A stretch of DNA of 64,000 bases from Dryococelus australis (taxonomy: Eukaryota > Arthropoda > Insecta > Phasmatodea > Phasmatidae). Shown in pieces: positions 45,310-57,189 of the stretch (position 1 is the stretch's first letter; every line of letters starts with the position of its first letter). A program made the position numbers and the translations under genes. The stretch is taken from NCBI GenBank assembly GCA_029891345.1, contig CM056997.1, positions 220,844,172 to 220,908,171 on the forward strand, read 5' to 3'. Below the pieces are notes generated by a model. That model was not told where the DNA came from, made no database searches, and saw only the letters and a list, made by a program, of their open reading frames with translations.

Positions 45310-45515
45310 AACTCCAGCCACATGCACCAGTAAAATAACATTATTGGCCAGCAATGCTTTGGATTGCTGTACGCCAATCACCACCTGGTCACGTAGTTGC
45401 CTTCTGACAGCCCAGCCAATAGGGAATGTTTACAGCACACAGCAGCCAATCAGACTCAAGCCCAGTTGCATTGCTACATGCTGCCAATTAGAGAATGCAT
45501 ACACTAATAAGCTCA
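45310..45515 (+). repeat. CCAAT-rich repeat, copy 2
   Basis: Second copy, about 790 bp downstream of copy 1, with CCAAT words at 45,374, 45,416, 45,446 and 45,484 (spacing 42, 30, 38). CCAAT is the NF-Y box core, but function is unproven; the pattern may simply be a property of a transposon. Confidence 0.6.
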
Positions 45516-46261
45516 CATCAAAGCAACCGACAATGCCATTTCTCCTCTGTGTAATTACCTGTTCTTTAGTCAGGTGATAAAAAGACCTTTTCTGGTGGTC
45601 AGTCTGGGTCGCCTAAAACCTTCCCAGCTTATACGTGTTCTTTCATGTTCCCGTTGCTCACAACGCTGTCGCGCAATTAAGTCGCAAGGGTTTAGGTGGC
45701 GGGACATCCGCCCTGCCTCGTTTGTCCAATGATTTGTCCTCTCCACGGCTGTGTTAAGTTCGTTCTGTGCCATTTTTTTTTAATGTACAAAGATAATATC
45801 TGTTATATGGGATTGGAAATTTATTCGATTTCAGTTATTTTGGAAGCAAGTTATTTAACAGTAATTAGTATGTAGGAATTATAACATGGTGAATTTATGG
45901 TTGATTTGTTAATTATCTCTGGGATTTTCAAGTTAGTTTAAAGTCTCTGCTAGATCACAAGAAGGAAAGCAGGCAGTCAAAAAGGACTGGACTGCACACA
46001 GCCCGTGACTTTAGGAACACTTACTCTTGAACTTGCGTATCACAAGCACCCGATACTGGAGTGACTCTTTCAGAACCTGCATTTCTTTTCCAGCTGTACC
46101 TGAACTCCTGAAGTGCTGCTTCACAGCACGGTGAATGTTCTGTAGGCCGCACCACAGAAAGAAAAAGTAACTTTGTTCCACTCGGACGAGCATTTGTTCA
46201 TCCCCATGATATCTATCGGCAGCTATAGAAATAAATTTCTAGCGTATTCTTCAACTAGAGA

Positions 46262-47830
46262 CTCTCTAGATCGTGTACCACTCTGCATAGGAAATGTTTC
46301 TCCAGCACTTGGACACCGGAATCGCAAGCTACTACGCACATCTCCTATCAGCAGAAGCTCTAGTTCGTGTACCACTCTGCGTAGAACAAGTTTCGCCAGC
46401 ACTAGGACACCGGACTCGCAGACTACTACACACATCTCCTATCAGCAGCAGCTCTAGTTCGTGTACCACTCCCTGTAGGAGGCGCTACACCAGCACTTGG
46501 ACACTGGACTCGTAGGCTACTACACAACGCCTATCAGTAGAAGCTCTAGTTCGTGTACCACTCCGTGCAGGGCATGCTTCGCCAGCACTTGGACACCGGA
46601 CTCGTAGGCTTCTACACAACTCCTATCAGTAGAAGCTCTAATTCGTGTACCACTCCGTGCAGGGCATGCTTCGCCAGCACTTGGACACCGGACTCGTAGG
46701 CTTCTACACAACTCCTATCTGTAGAAGCACTAGTTCGTGTACCACTCCGTGCAGGGCATGCTTCGCCAGCACTTGGACACCGGACTCGTAGGCTACTACA
46801 CAACTCCTATCAGTAGAAGCTCTAGTTCGTGTGCCACTCCGTGCAAGGCATGCTTCGCCAGCACTTGGACACCGGACTTGTAGGCTACTACACAACTCCT
46901 ATCTGTAGAAACTCTAGTTCGTGTTCCACTCCGTGCAGGGCATGCTTCGCCAGCACTTGGACACCGGACTCGTAGGCTACTACACAACTCCTATCAGTAG
47001 AAGCTCTAGTTCGTGTACCACTCCGTGCAGGGCATGCTTCGCCAGCACTTGGACACCGGACTCGTAGGCTTCTACACAACTCCTATCTGTAGAAGCTCTA
47101 GTTCGTGTACCACTCCGTGCAGGGCATGCTTCGCCAGCACTTGGACACCGGACTCGTAGGCTACTACACAACTCCTATAAGTAGAAGCTCTAATTCGTGT
47201 ACCACTCCGTGCAGGGCATGCTTCGCCAGCACTTGGACACCGGACTCGTAGGCTACTACACAACTCCTATCAGCAGCAGCTCTAGTTCGTGTACCACTCC
47301 GTGCATGGCATGCTTCGCCAGCACTTGAACACCGGACTCGTAGGCTACTACACAACTCCTATCAGTAGAAACTCTAGTTCGTGTACCACTCCCTGTAGGA
47401 GGCGCTACACCAGCACTTGGACACTGGACTCGTAGGCTACTACACAACGCCTATCAGTAGAAGCTCTAGTTCGTGTACCACTCCGTGCAGGGCATGCTTC
47501 GCCAGCACTTGGACACCGGACTCGTAGGCTTCTACACAACTCCTATCAGTAGAAGCTCTAATTCGTGTACCACTCCGTGCAGGGCATGCTTCGCCAGCAC
47601 TTGGACACCGGACTCGTAGGCTTCTACACAACTCCTATCAGTAGAAGCTATAGTTCGTGTGCCACTCCGTGCAGGGCATGCTTCGCCAGCACTTGGACAC
47701 CGGACTCGTAGGCTACTACACAACTCCTATCAGTAGAAGCTCTAGTTCGTGTGCCACTCCGTGCAGGGCATGCTTCGCCAGCACTTGGACACCGGACTCG
47801 CAGGCTACTACACACATCTCCTATCAGCCG
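46262..47830 (+). repeat. 92-bp tandem array, about 17 units
   Basis: The unit contains CTCTAGTTCGTGTACCACTC, CGTGCAGGGCATGCTTCGCC, AGCACTTGGACACCGGACTC and TAGGCTACTACACAACTCCT. Starts are every 92 bp (for example 46,520, 46,612, 46,704 by a minus-strand frame start). Each unit yields a ~63-aa minus frame that is only a shadow. Outer units at both ends are the most diverged. A variant unit (CCCTGTAGGAGGCGCTACAC) occurs at 46,469 and again at 47,389, 920 bp apart, exactly ten units. Confidence 0.96.
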
Positions 47831-47834
47831 TGTC

Positions 47835-49590
47835 TTTTGGGGATATCAACAAAGGGTGTACGCATTTAGCTCTATATCATGTGGTTAGCATATCTATATG
47901 GAAATGTTGGTTAGCGCAACGTATCGAATATTTCTTAATTTTAATTTTGTTGGCCGGTATTGTGCAGCGATGCACAACTTCATGTAGCCACTTTAGAACC
48001 CTCCTTTATGGAGGGTTATTCGAGTTATTGTATTAGGTCCTGTCTTTTCATGACCACACATAATATTCTTCGTTTGGTATGAAATTACTGAATTTTGCCT
48101 TCCTCCTCCTCGAGTACGGCGGTGCGCAGTTATTGCATGCAGCTCAACGACCAGAGGCTCATGTAGATGCCCGGATTTTCTAGGACATGGCACTATCAGA
48201 TATGAACAGTTTTAATATAAATTTTTATTCAGATTTGAAATAATTTGTTAACTTTGTTAATAGTCGCACGGCTGTCTCTATACGTATTTTTTTTTACTCG
48301 TGATTAACTGATGTACTTTCGTACTCATTTGGCATAAAAGAATAGTATATGATGACCGATCGATTACTAAGATACTGTTGGTTTTTTATAATAAAAGAAA
48401 TTACATTTTTTTACGATGTCTTTGATTGGATATTATATATTATAATTATTAATTTTTTATTCTCAATTTAAGAAATTAAAAACATTCTGGAGTGAAATGT
48501 ATGAATATAATTATTACTCCATATGCGATTCCGTCATGTTTTCATGTTGGAAGATAGTTTTGTTTTGATTTGATGCAAAAATACGAAGGTTGCAAATCTC
48601 CTGAAATTAATTTATTTTATTTTTTAAACTCGTGGAGGTAGTTAATCCAGATAAATTTCTCCGATTAAGTTTGATTGAAATAAACAATATGTAATTAGTT
48701 TGTTGGTAATCTGCAGTTAAAGTGAATTGCACCACGGTTTTGCAGCACGCAATTGAAAGTTGTTTTGTTTTCGTAACAAATGGCAGCAGTTTTTGTTAAT
48801 AGCAGTGCGAGAGTAGCTGTATCTAATGTGACGTCAAGGCATGCTGCCTCCTCTGTGATGATCGATTCACAAGCACATTTGTTACTCTGCAAACGGTATC
48901 GCCCTGTGGCCAATATCGTCTCCAAGGTTGTAAGAGTGTTGTTAGCTCCCCTATTGGCAGTTATACGAGACCAGTCTCAGCCACGTTTAAATAAGTGTTG
49001 CAATTTTATCTGTAATGGTGCTGCATAATGTTTGTTGCTTCTTGTCGATTATTGATCCTGTACACTGAGAAAGATATTTTATTGAATCAAACAATGTATA
49101 GGGACAGTGAAATATTTTGTTTTCGAAAGCAAATTACGTTGTCGTTCTTATTTGCTTGTCCAAAACAACTAAATATTATGTTTGGCCTGACGTAGATATT
49201 AAACATTTTCTGTTAAAATAAATATATTTGAAATCCGGCCCAAGCCCAGACAATGTGAGCCCGAGCGACTTAGGGTTTATCCTAACATTTGCTGTTGTTG
49301 AGCGATAAAAGCTCGACGTCTACTACGAAATCTTTAAATGTCATACTTTTACCAAAATAATTATTACCTAAGTAATAACAATTTCCCAGAGAAAATGAAA
49401 TTATTTAAAAATTATTGTATTCCTGTTTGGTTACGATAATCGCTGGGCCATATTAAACAAAACACGAATATCTTATAATTCATCGTATTTTATAGTACCG
49501 TATTGCTCACATATTGAGTTCATAATCTTTATATTCATCAATTACAAAAGTAAAGTAGAGCAAACAATATGAATGATATGTTTATTTTGA
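47835..49590. other. No recognised gene
   Basis: AT-rich with short frames on both strands (48,695-49,028) that overlap each other and show no domain. Confidence 0.5.
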
Positions 49591-49593
49591 GAT

Positions 49594-49985
49594 GGTTCAC
49601 ATAACCTGAAGTAAGTAACGATTGATTCAACAACCGCGTCGCTATACTTGCGATTAAGCTCCATTATCATCTGATATCTTCCACCATGAACAATAGCAAT
49701 GTGGGACTCACGTATCACGTGAAACAGAAATAATAGAGTATTTCTTCTTGTTCAGCACACACTATTGCTGGGAGTTTCTCTATATTTCCGATGTTGAGAA
49801 CATCATATCGCTTCAAACGTTTTGTCAGTGGATCTTTTACTGGTAGAGGTTTCACATTTTTCACTTCACTTAACAGAGTATTATGTTGTTCCTAAGTTGA
49901 ATAGAAATAGTTTTTCTTTTTCTTCACTGGCTCTTTTGAAATTTCATAAAAGCTACTACGCATGACATACTCATTTTTATGCATA
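49594..49985 (-). pseudogene. KRBA2-like (retroviral-type) integrase N-terminal fragment
   Basis: In two minus frames: FYEISKEPVKKKK, then KRLKRYDVLNIGNIEKLPA and EEILYYFCF, then after a stop/frameshift RESHIAIVHGGRYQMIMELN and SDAVVESIVTYFRLCEP. The RYDVLxVGxxxKLI and HxxxGHGGRxRMxxEL...LC blocks mark the zinc-binding N-terminus of transposon-derived integrases related to KRBA2/Ginger-type proteins. The DDE catalytic core that should follow is absent: the text ends at about 49,590. The ORF at 50,008-50,253 just upstream on the same strand is not recognisable. Confidence 0.75.
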
Positions 49986-49989
49986 AAAA

Positions 49990-50750
49990 TAAGCTAAATA
50001 TCACAGTTTATGACCTCCAAATATTAATATGTGTACTCGAGCGGTAGTTGATAGGAACTAAGCCTTGCCAGTTGTGCACAAACAAATACTGGGCTTCAAG
50101 CAGATATGAACATGAACCGCGGAGGCAAGACGGAATGTTATTTCCACGTTTACTAGCTTGCACCGGTAATTTCTGCCGTTTGCTAACATATTTTGGTAAA
50201 AGTACGTAATATAATGATTTTGTAGTAGATGTCGAGCTTTTGCCGGTCAACAATGGTAAACGTTACGATATATAGGCTATTCAGCGGAAGGTGAACACTT
50301 CTTAAGGCTGTTCCAACAGACATTAACCAGTGATAGATCTTTTTTATTGAGCTAAAGACATTAAATTTTGGAGGTGGTGAAATATATATACTGTGTTTAT
50401 TAGCTTCATGGAAGGTTTATATTAAAAAGTGGTGGGAAGATACAAATAAATCGATAGGAAAAAATTAGCAGGGCCTTAAAAAGTGCTCATTTTACCGTGA
50501 ATAGCCTATACCGGTAAAACCTAACATTATCCCGCCTTCGTGCTGTGAAGGTAACACATATATTTCAAATACTGGACGGAAAATGTGAGCAAATAATATC
50601 TCAAGATTTACAGCTTTATTTATTAGTTTGCGATTTAACTCTGTTTTTTGAGTGTGTTTCTATTACTTAGAACCAATATATCCACTAACAATCACTCTTA
50701 TTATCCTAATTGTCACCAAAAATTCAAACTAACTCTCGTGCTTTATTTGT
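49990..50750. other. No recognised gene
   Basis: AT-rich. The 81-aa minus frame 50,008-50,253 is basic and unrecognised; it may belong to the integrase element. Confidence 0.45.
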
Positions 50751-50752
50751 TA

Positions 50753-52450
50753 ACTAGCTGACCCATGCGACTTCGTTCGCATGATTTTGTTTTAAAGTTA
50801 TTAAAATAAACCGCACCATAGTTTCATTAAGGTTTTATGTTTAAAATACTAATATTTATTCTTCCAAGTTTAATGGAGTTATTAAATTACACCATGCCAT
50901 TGCTTCGCACATGTTTATGTTAGCACGATATTTAGGACTTTGAATTGATCTAGCCACTTTTCTTATTGGGTTCACTAGCCACTGAGATACTGCGGCCCCA
51001 CTATTTAGTTTTCTACACAATGAGTTTCTGCAGCCCACTTTGGGTTCTCCACCCACTGAGCTACTGCCGCCCCACTATAGGGTGCTCTAGCCCCTGACCA
51101 TCTGCGGCTCCACTATTGGGTTCACTAGCCCCTGAGCTGCTGCTGCAACATTATTGGGTTCTCCACCCACTGAGCTACTGCCGCCCCACTATATTGTGCT
51201 CTAGCCCCTGACCATCTGCGGCTCCACTATTGGGTTCACTAGCCCCTGAGCTGCTGCTGCACCATTATTGGGTTCTCCACCCACTGAGCTACTGCCGCCC
51301 CACTATAGGATGCTCTAGCCCCTGACCATCTGCGGCTCCACTATTGGATTCACTAGCCCCTGAGCTGCTGCTGCACCATTATTGGGTTCTCTACCCACTG
51401 AGCTACTGCCCGCCCCACTATAGGGAGCTCTAGCCCTGACCACCTGCGGCTCCACTATTGGGTTCACAAGCCCCTGAGCTGCTGCTGCACCATTAATGGG
51501 TTCTCTACCCACTGAGCTACTGCCGCCCCACTATAGGGTGCTCTAGCCCCTGACCATCTGCGGCTCCACTATTGGGTTCTGTAGCCCCTGAGCTGCTGCT
51601 GCACCATTATTGGGTTCTCTACCCACTGAGCTACTGCCGCCCCACTATAGGGTGCTCTAGCCCCTGACCATCTGCGGCTCCACTATTGGGTTCTGTAGTC
51701 CCTGAGCTGCTGCTGCACCATTATTGGGTTCTCTACCCACTGAGCTACTGCCGCCCCACTATAGGGTGCTCTAGCCCCTGACCATCTGCGGCTCCACTAT
51801 TGGGTTCTGTAGCCCCTGAGCTGCTGCTGCTGCACCATTATTGGGTTCTCTACCCACTGAGCTACTGCCGCCCCACTATAGGGTGCTCTAGCCCTGACCA
51901 TCTGCGGCTCCACTATTGGGTTCACTAGCCCCTGAGCTGCTGTTGCACCATTATTGGGTTCTCTACCCACTGAACTACTGCCGCCCCACTATAGGGTGCT
52001 CTAGCCCCTGACCATCTGCGGCTCCACTATTGGGTTCACTAGCCCCTGAGCTGCTGCTGCACCATTATTGGGTTCTCTAGTCACTAAGCATCTGCGGCAC
52101 CCTTATTGGGTGCTCTAGCCACTGAGAAACTGCAGCACCACTTTAAATATATATCCACAGGGTCACTGCGGCCCCACTTGGAATAAATCTAACCACTGGG
52201 CTACTACGACTTTTAGGAAGGAAAGGTTTACAGGCCATAGACAAAAAAGAAGGGAAATGACAAAAAATTTTATCATTGCTTTTTTCTTATTCAGTAATCC
52301 TAAGAAAAGCTTAATCCAGTACATATTTACAACCCTGGTAATCATTTTTTCCGGAACCGTTTGAGATATCTCGATGAAATTAAGACTAAGTTGGTCCCGG
52401 GATTTTACAAATATGATATGTGCCACTCTTATGTAATAGCCTACACTTTG
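50753..52450 (-). mobile_element. Minisatellite-bearing non-autonomous element, copy 2
   Basis: Reverse orientation relative to copy 1. The tail is at 50,753 (AACTAGCTGACCCATGCGAC, TTCGTTCGCATG), then an AT-rich part, the minisatellite 50,935-52,190, and the head block (GCTTAATCCAGTACATATTT, CCGGAACCGTTTGAGATATC) up to about 52,420. No protein is encoded. The inverted GCGAAC/GTTCGC words at the tail are typical of a dispersed arthropod repeat whose class I cannot settle. Confidence 0.65.
50935..52190 (-). repeat. tRNA-A-box-like minisatellite in 114-bp trimers
   Basis: On the minus strand three ~38-bp subunits follow each other: AGCTCAGTGGGTAGAGAACC, GGTCAGGGGCTAGAGCACCC and GCTCAGGGGCTAGTGAACCC, together 114 bp (plus-strand anchors CCGCCCCACTATA near 51,068, 51,181, 51,295). 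About ten trimers, well conserved in the middle, more diverged at both ends. One unit carries an extra CTG triplet (51,820-51,832). Confidence 0.9.
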
Positions 52451-52454
52451 CGAT

Positions 52455-54075
52455 ATACACATTTTTTGTAATGGTTCTCGTTGTGCACCACTATGAAACA
52501 GTGTCTGTAATAGTGTGGGTGTAAATATATGTAGGTGAGCTGGGAGAAAGAATAATTATAATTATTTATTAGATTTTCGGGTGCCTTAATATTCCCGATG
52601 TGAACTTAGTCTTTCCACACTGGAATAAGGAGCTCTCCAGCGATGCTGTAAACCTCATACAATAGAAAACACATTCCAACCTTCACAGTAATCCATTTAA
52701 ATCAAACATGTGTAACATTATTAATTTATTTATTTATGAAAAAAGGAAATAAATAAACTCAGACCCAAACATGAGAATAATTCAACAAGGTGCCAAACTA
52801 AATATGTGTGTGTGACAGAAATCTCTTTATTCAAAAATGAAATTATACTGTATGATAACTAACATAAATGACCTAACACCATCCAAGAAAGAATAGGGAT
52901 AAATCAGAATGCAAAATTGAAATAAAATAAAAGATTGAAAAGTTTTGGGAAACTTTAGAGCTGCTATATAAAAAAATAATAAATCTTTTACTTGATATTT
53001 CCATTCAAAATATTAATCAGTTTCCACCGGAAGTAGCCACATCTGCATCTAAATTACCAGAAATTTTGGTAAGCTCTTACTTAAATTCTTGGATTTCCTG
53101 GATCATATTCACTGATAATTCATTAAATGTTAAAAGTCAGTTCATCACTTCACTGATACTTCACCAAATAAAATTTCTTTGGATTTATATTGAAAGTTCA
53201 AAATAAGTCTTTAACTCCTAATTCCATATTGCTCCGGCTATACCATCTCATATGTGAAAGTTCGGGACTTCTGGTGTAACATACTCATGGAACTCACAGT
53301 CAAATCGTTGCAAAATCAAAATAGTAACTTTAGTAAAATATGTTCAGGTTCCTTAAAAATGCAGTACTTGAAAAACAGTTCATGTACTTAAGCTTTCTAT
53401 ACGTTAAGTTGACTTGGCGTCACCTGAGGTCCTCTGGCGCTATCTCGTTGCATGGCGCCAGCGTCGTAGTCTCGGCGTCCTTTTCGCCTCGTCAATTTAA
53501 CACTCAAAATAATGATCTACGACTTAGCTTACAGCCTCTTCTTAAATATTGCTGTGGCGACAACCAAAAACTTAACTTCTAGGAGCATATTTCTAAAATA
53601 AAGTTATGATGGCGTTGGAATATCAAAAGTGAAATTCCAACGAAAATTTAGACGTCTTATATGTTCAATGTCTTTCCCCTTCTTCCGGCTTCCGACCAAC
53701 CAACATTCAATCACGGCTCGCTTCCAGCTTTATCTTCACTAAATAAAATTAAGGCCTATAATATTATATCTTTAAATCCCAAAACAACTAAATAATTTAG
53801 CTTAAAAAATTATGAAACAATTACTAAAAATAAAATCAAACATGTATTAAAAATAATATTAATAGTGATATAACCATATGTAGAACTCAGAACAACGTGT
53901 GAAAATTATCATAGAGTAGTGGACTGGTGGTTCACATATATCGAAAAATTAAGGAAATGAAATGTTAACATAAAATATAATAAACATGTGAAAATAAATA
54001 TATTAATATTCAAATAATATGTGAAATCAATTAAATATTACTGTCCAAAACAGTGTGTAGCTCAAATGCATATAA
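52455..54075. other. No recognised gene
   Basis: AT-rich. The plus frame 53,340-53,582 has a short GC-richer core (53,410-53,490) but no known domain. Confidence 0.5.
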
Positions 54076-54079
54076 TAAA

Positions 54080-54560
54080 TATAACGTTATGGTTCCGTGT
54101 CCAGTCGATCTGCGACAGGTTGTTATTATATGCTGTGTAAATTTGATGTCAATACGTTAAGTGTTTTTTGAGTTAAATTCGTTCGGACAGAGAGTCACGA
54201 AAAAAATTAACGTTAGATATGTCTTAGTTATCAATTATACTATATGAAAAAATAATTAAAAGTGAAATATTGGAAATCACAGACAGAAAATTTCATTTTA
54301 TTTAGTAGTATAAACTATCTGTTCCCGCGAGTTTGTTCGCGTGGACTTTACGATTTGTTTACATATGTTAAGAATTGAAATTTCGCTTCGCTTAGGTTTT
54401 ATGGAGTTATTGAAATACAGCCCACAATCGCTTCACTCAGGTTTTTATGCTTAAAATAGAAATATCGCTTCGTTCAGGTTTTACGAAGTAATTGATATCC
54501 AGTCCGCCATTGCATCGCTCAGGTTTTATGAAGTTATTGAAATACATACCTATATAATTG
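54080..54560 (-). mobile_element. Two abutting fragments of the minisatellite-element family
   Basis: 54,080-54,310 is the head (reverse complement of 18,340-18,560). From about 54,312 the sequence CTATCTGTTCCCGCGAGTTT and GTTCGCGTGG is the tail of another, followed by degenerate GTTTTATGAAGTTATTGAAA repeats near 54,390, 54,475 and 54,520. A head joined directly to a tail indicates two elements in tandem or a circular intermediate. Confidence 0.55.
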
Positions 54561-56270
54561 GTTTCAAAAATTGTTACTTTAGTATCGGAAATAGTTTTAT
54601 CGTCGCGTTAGTGTTGATTGTTTGATAATATGTTATTTTACTATGTGTTTCCAATATCTAATGTATCTATTTCTATGATGTGTATTATAACAATGATTAT
54701 TTTAGAAAAAATAATAAGATATGAAACTTGAAGTAAATTATAAGAAAAAATTAGTTAACTTCATAGCTTTTTGAGAATGTACCTATAGCTACTGGCTGCC
54801 GCACACTGCTGTCTTTAGCCTACAGGATGGACGCCTTGCCATTCAAAAGTTTGGCCAGTAAGAACAACTGTGGCTTCTTAGATTTCTGGATTTCTGACCA
54901 TTGATACTACAATATACAACTTCTCAGAGCTTCGTGTAAAAACCGCGCAACACCAAATGAAACAATTGAGATTTGAAACCGCAAAATGTGGCCACGCGTC
55001 GAGTGTCCGTGCCACACCAAGTGACCGTAGAGCTTTAGTTCAGAGGAAGAACGGCCTAAGTCAAACACCGCTACCTGCTCCTAGCTCGTGTACGGAGTGA
55101 ACCGTTCTTATTTTTCCAGCTTCAACTGTGCTGCTAGAAACATCAATAGCGAGGATGATTTTAGAAAATACACTCAAGTTTGGTTTATTAATTATTGTGT
55201 CTAGTATTTATTATTATTCGTAATCTAAGCCACATAGAAATCATAATTTCAAGATATTTAGCAGGGTAATATGTTAGAACGTAAATGTTCTGTTGGTATT
55301 TTGGCCAATAAATGGCGTATTTTACATCACCCTTTGGATGTGCACGAACAATTTGCTGAAAGCATTATAAAAGCATTCTATGCGTTCTACATAATTTCGT
55401 GCGGAAGAACAATGGTATACGTGTTGAGGACTTGTCATATGGCTGTCCTTTAGATAACTAATCTGGCCTGGTTGAGGTGTCATGCATCTGGTATTTCAGT
55501 ACGAGGCCTTGGCAATATGACAGTATTTAGGTTCATGTTATCGTGGTTATGAAAGAGCATGATGGTAGAGATACACATGTAAAACAAGTTTTGGGTTTAT
55601 CTTACAATACATGTTAATTCTCCATGTACTTTCGTGTTTCATTTCAAATACTAAGTGTATTAGTACAAAAATGACGTTTTCTGTCTTACCCAACACTTAT
55701 ACGAAAGTACTTGTTAATAATGGAGTTTAGTTATGTCATGTACAGTCGTGTAACAGTGAGACCCTGGAGTATTGAAAAGAAAAATAAATGATTTCATATT
55801 CTCTGTTAAAGCAACAATATAAACCTGGTGTATTACTTCATTGGCAACCATGATGGAAAGCATTTTTGCATATGCGTACTAGTGAAACTATGTTTTGTTA
55901 AAGTGTTGTTTTATGCATTGTTTGATACAAATCGCTTTGCTACAAATTTGGGTTACAATAATGAGTTATTTTTACAATTATGTTTTTAATGACATTCGGG
56001 TGATCGACTTCAATAAATATAGTAAATCACTGCTACCTTTGTTTTTCTCTCCATCCCAGACAGTTAGCTCCAATTTTGCAAACGCTTGCACATACGGTCG
56101 CCTGTCGCAACGGTCACATTGTGCCCCCCCCCCCCCCCATTTTTTTACACGTACACTCATCGCCAAAAAAAATAGCAGTATATACTGAGAGATCAGTATA
56201 CAAAATATTTTAAAGGGTCAAAAATATATTCAGTTGCCGCAAATAAAATATTTTGTTCAGCAGAGAACTA
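54560..56270. other. No recognised gene
   Basis: Short frames only (for example 55,271-55,453 and 55,895-56,188 plus); nothing recognisable. Confidence 0.5.
56124..56138. repeat. Poly-C tract
   Basis: Fifteen consecutive C, unusual in this AT-rich region; length should be treated as uncertain. Confidence 0.8.
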
Positions 56271-56274
56271 ATTA

Positions 56275-57142
56275 TTTTGCTTCTGAAGGTACCCAGGTAG
56301 TCTGGCAGATATTCCACTATATTTGGAAGAAGAATTGGTTCAGCATGTATTAGACTTAGGGAAATGTTTGTTCTGTATAACTGCCACAGATTTACGGCAT
56401 TTGGCTTTCCAAGTTGCAGAAACAAAATTCATTCTTCATAAGTTTGATAAGGACAAACAACCTGCTGGTAAAGAGGGGTAAAGGTTATTCATGCAGAGAC
56501 ATCCAGAGCTCAGTTTTAGAGAACCTGATTATATATATCCTTGGCACGTGCATCAGGATTCAATAAAGACAGAAAAACCTAGGAAGATAATTCCTCAGAA
56601 AGGATATATCAACTGGCAACAAAATCCAGCGGGGAGTAAGGATTGAACACAGCAGGTGCATGCAGCATCAGTGCTGTTAGTTCATACATCCCTAGCTCCT
56701 ATATTGATATACAGACGTGGAATGGCATGTGACGATTTCAAAAATGCGGAGCTGTGGCTGGGACTGTTTTTTTTTTTTTTTCATTCAGTGCTGAGAACAG
56801 TTATATAAACGATATATTTGTTAAATGGTTGTAGCATTCGATTAAACGTGTTAAGCGTAGCGTGAAGGTCAGAATTCTTCTTTCGGATGAAAACTTGAAA
56901 TACACTAAAAAATTCGAAACTTTAGGCATCGCTCGCGAGAATGGTACTTTAATGTTATCATCATTATCAGGTGATGCCACACGCTGCCTCAAGTCTTTGG
57001 ATGGAAGTCGTCTTCTTCAAGCTCTTGAACACCTACTATAAAGATGAATTAGAAAAGTGGTTTAAGACAAATACGTCAGTGCATCACACAGCAAGAGTGG
57101 CAATGTTGGTCAGTATTGCATATGAAAGAGAGGCTGCAGTGG

Positions 57143-57145
<3 letters not shown>
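56275..57145 (+). pseudogene. pogo/jerky-like transposase, decayed
   Basis: The text follows the order of pogo-superfamily transposases. A CENP-B/HTH-type DNA-binding part (YLEEELVQHVLDLGKCLF, TDLRHLAFQVAE, LFMQRHPELSFREP at 56,300-56,520) is followed by KPRKIIPQKG (56,575), the post-motif with AASVLLVHTSLAP and IYRRGMACDDF, and FVKWL-HSIKRVKR (56,820). Next come ILLSDENLKY in the place of the LLxDNHxSH block, ARENGTLML, and finally FFKLLNTYYKDELEKWFK (57,000). The last frame is clean for 71 aa until a TA run. A poly-T of about 15 at 56,767 and several frame changes interrupt it, and the second Asp block is degraded, so it cannot be active. Confidence 0.82.

Positions 57146-57185
<40 letters not shown>
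57144..57185. repeat. (TA)n microsatellite
   Basis: About 20 TA dinucleotides at the point where the pogo-like reading stops. Confidence 0.95.
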
Positions 57186-57186
<1 letters not shown>

Positions 57187-57189
57187 CAA

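Noticed and set aside
46223..48036. Series of 63-aa minus-strand frames every 92 bp
   Set aside because: Exact by-product of the 92-bp repeat; 92 is not a multiple of three, so no continuous protein exists.
48780..49028. 82-aa plus-strand ORF with overlapping minus ORF
   Set aside because: No recognisable domain and two overlapping frames of similar quality.
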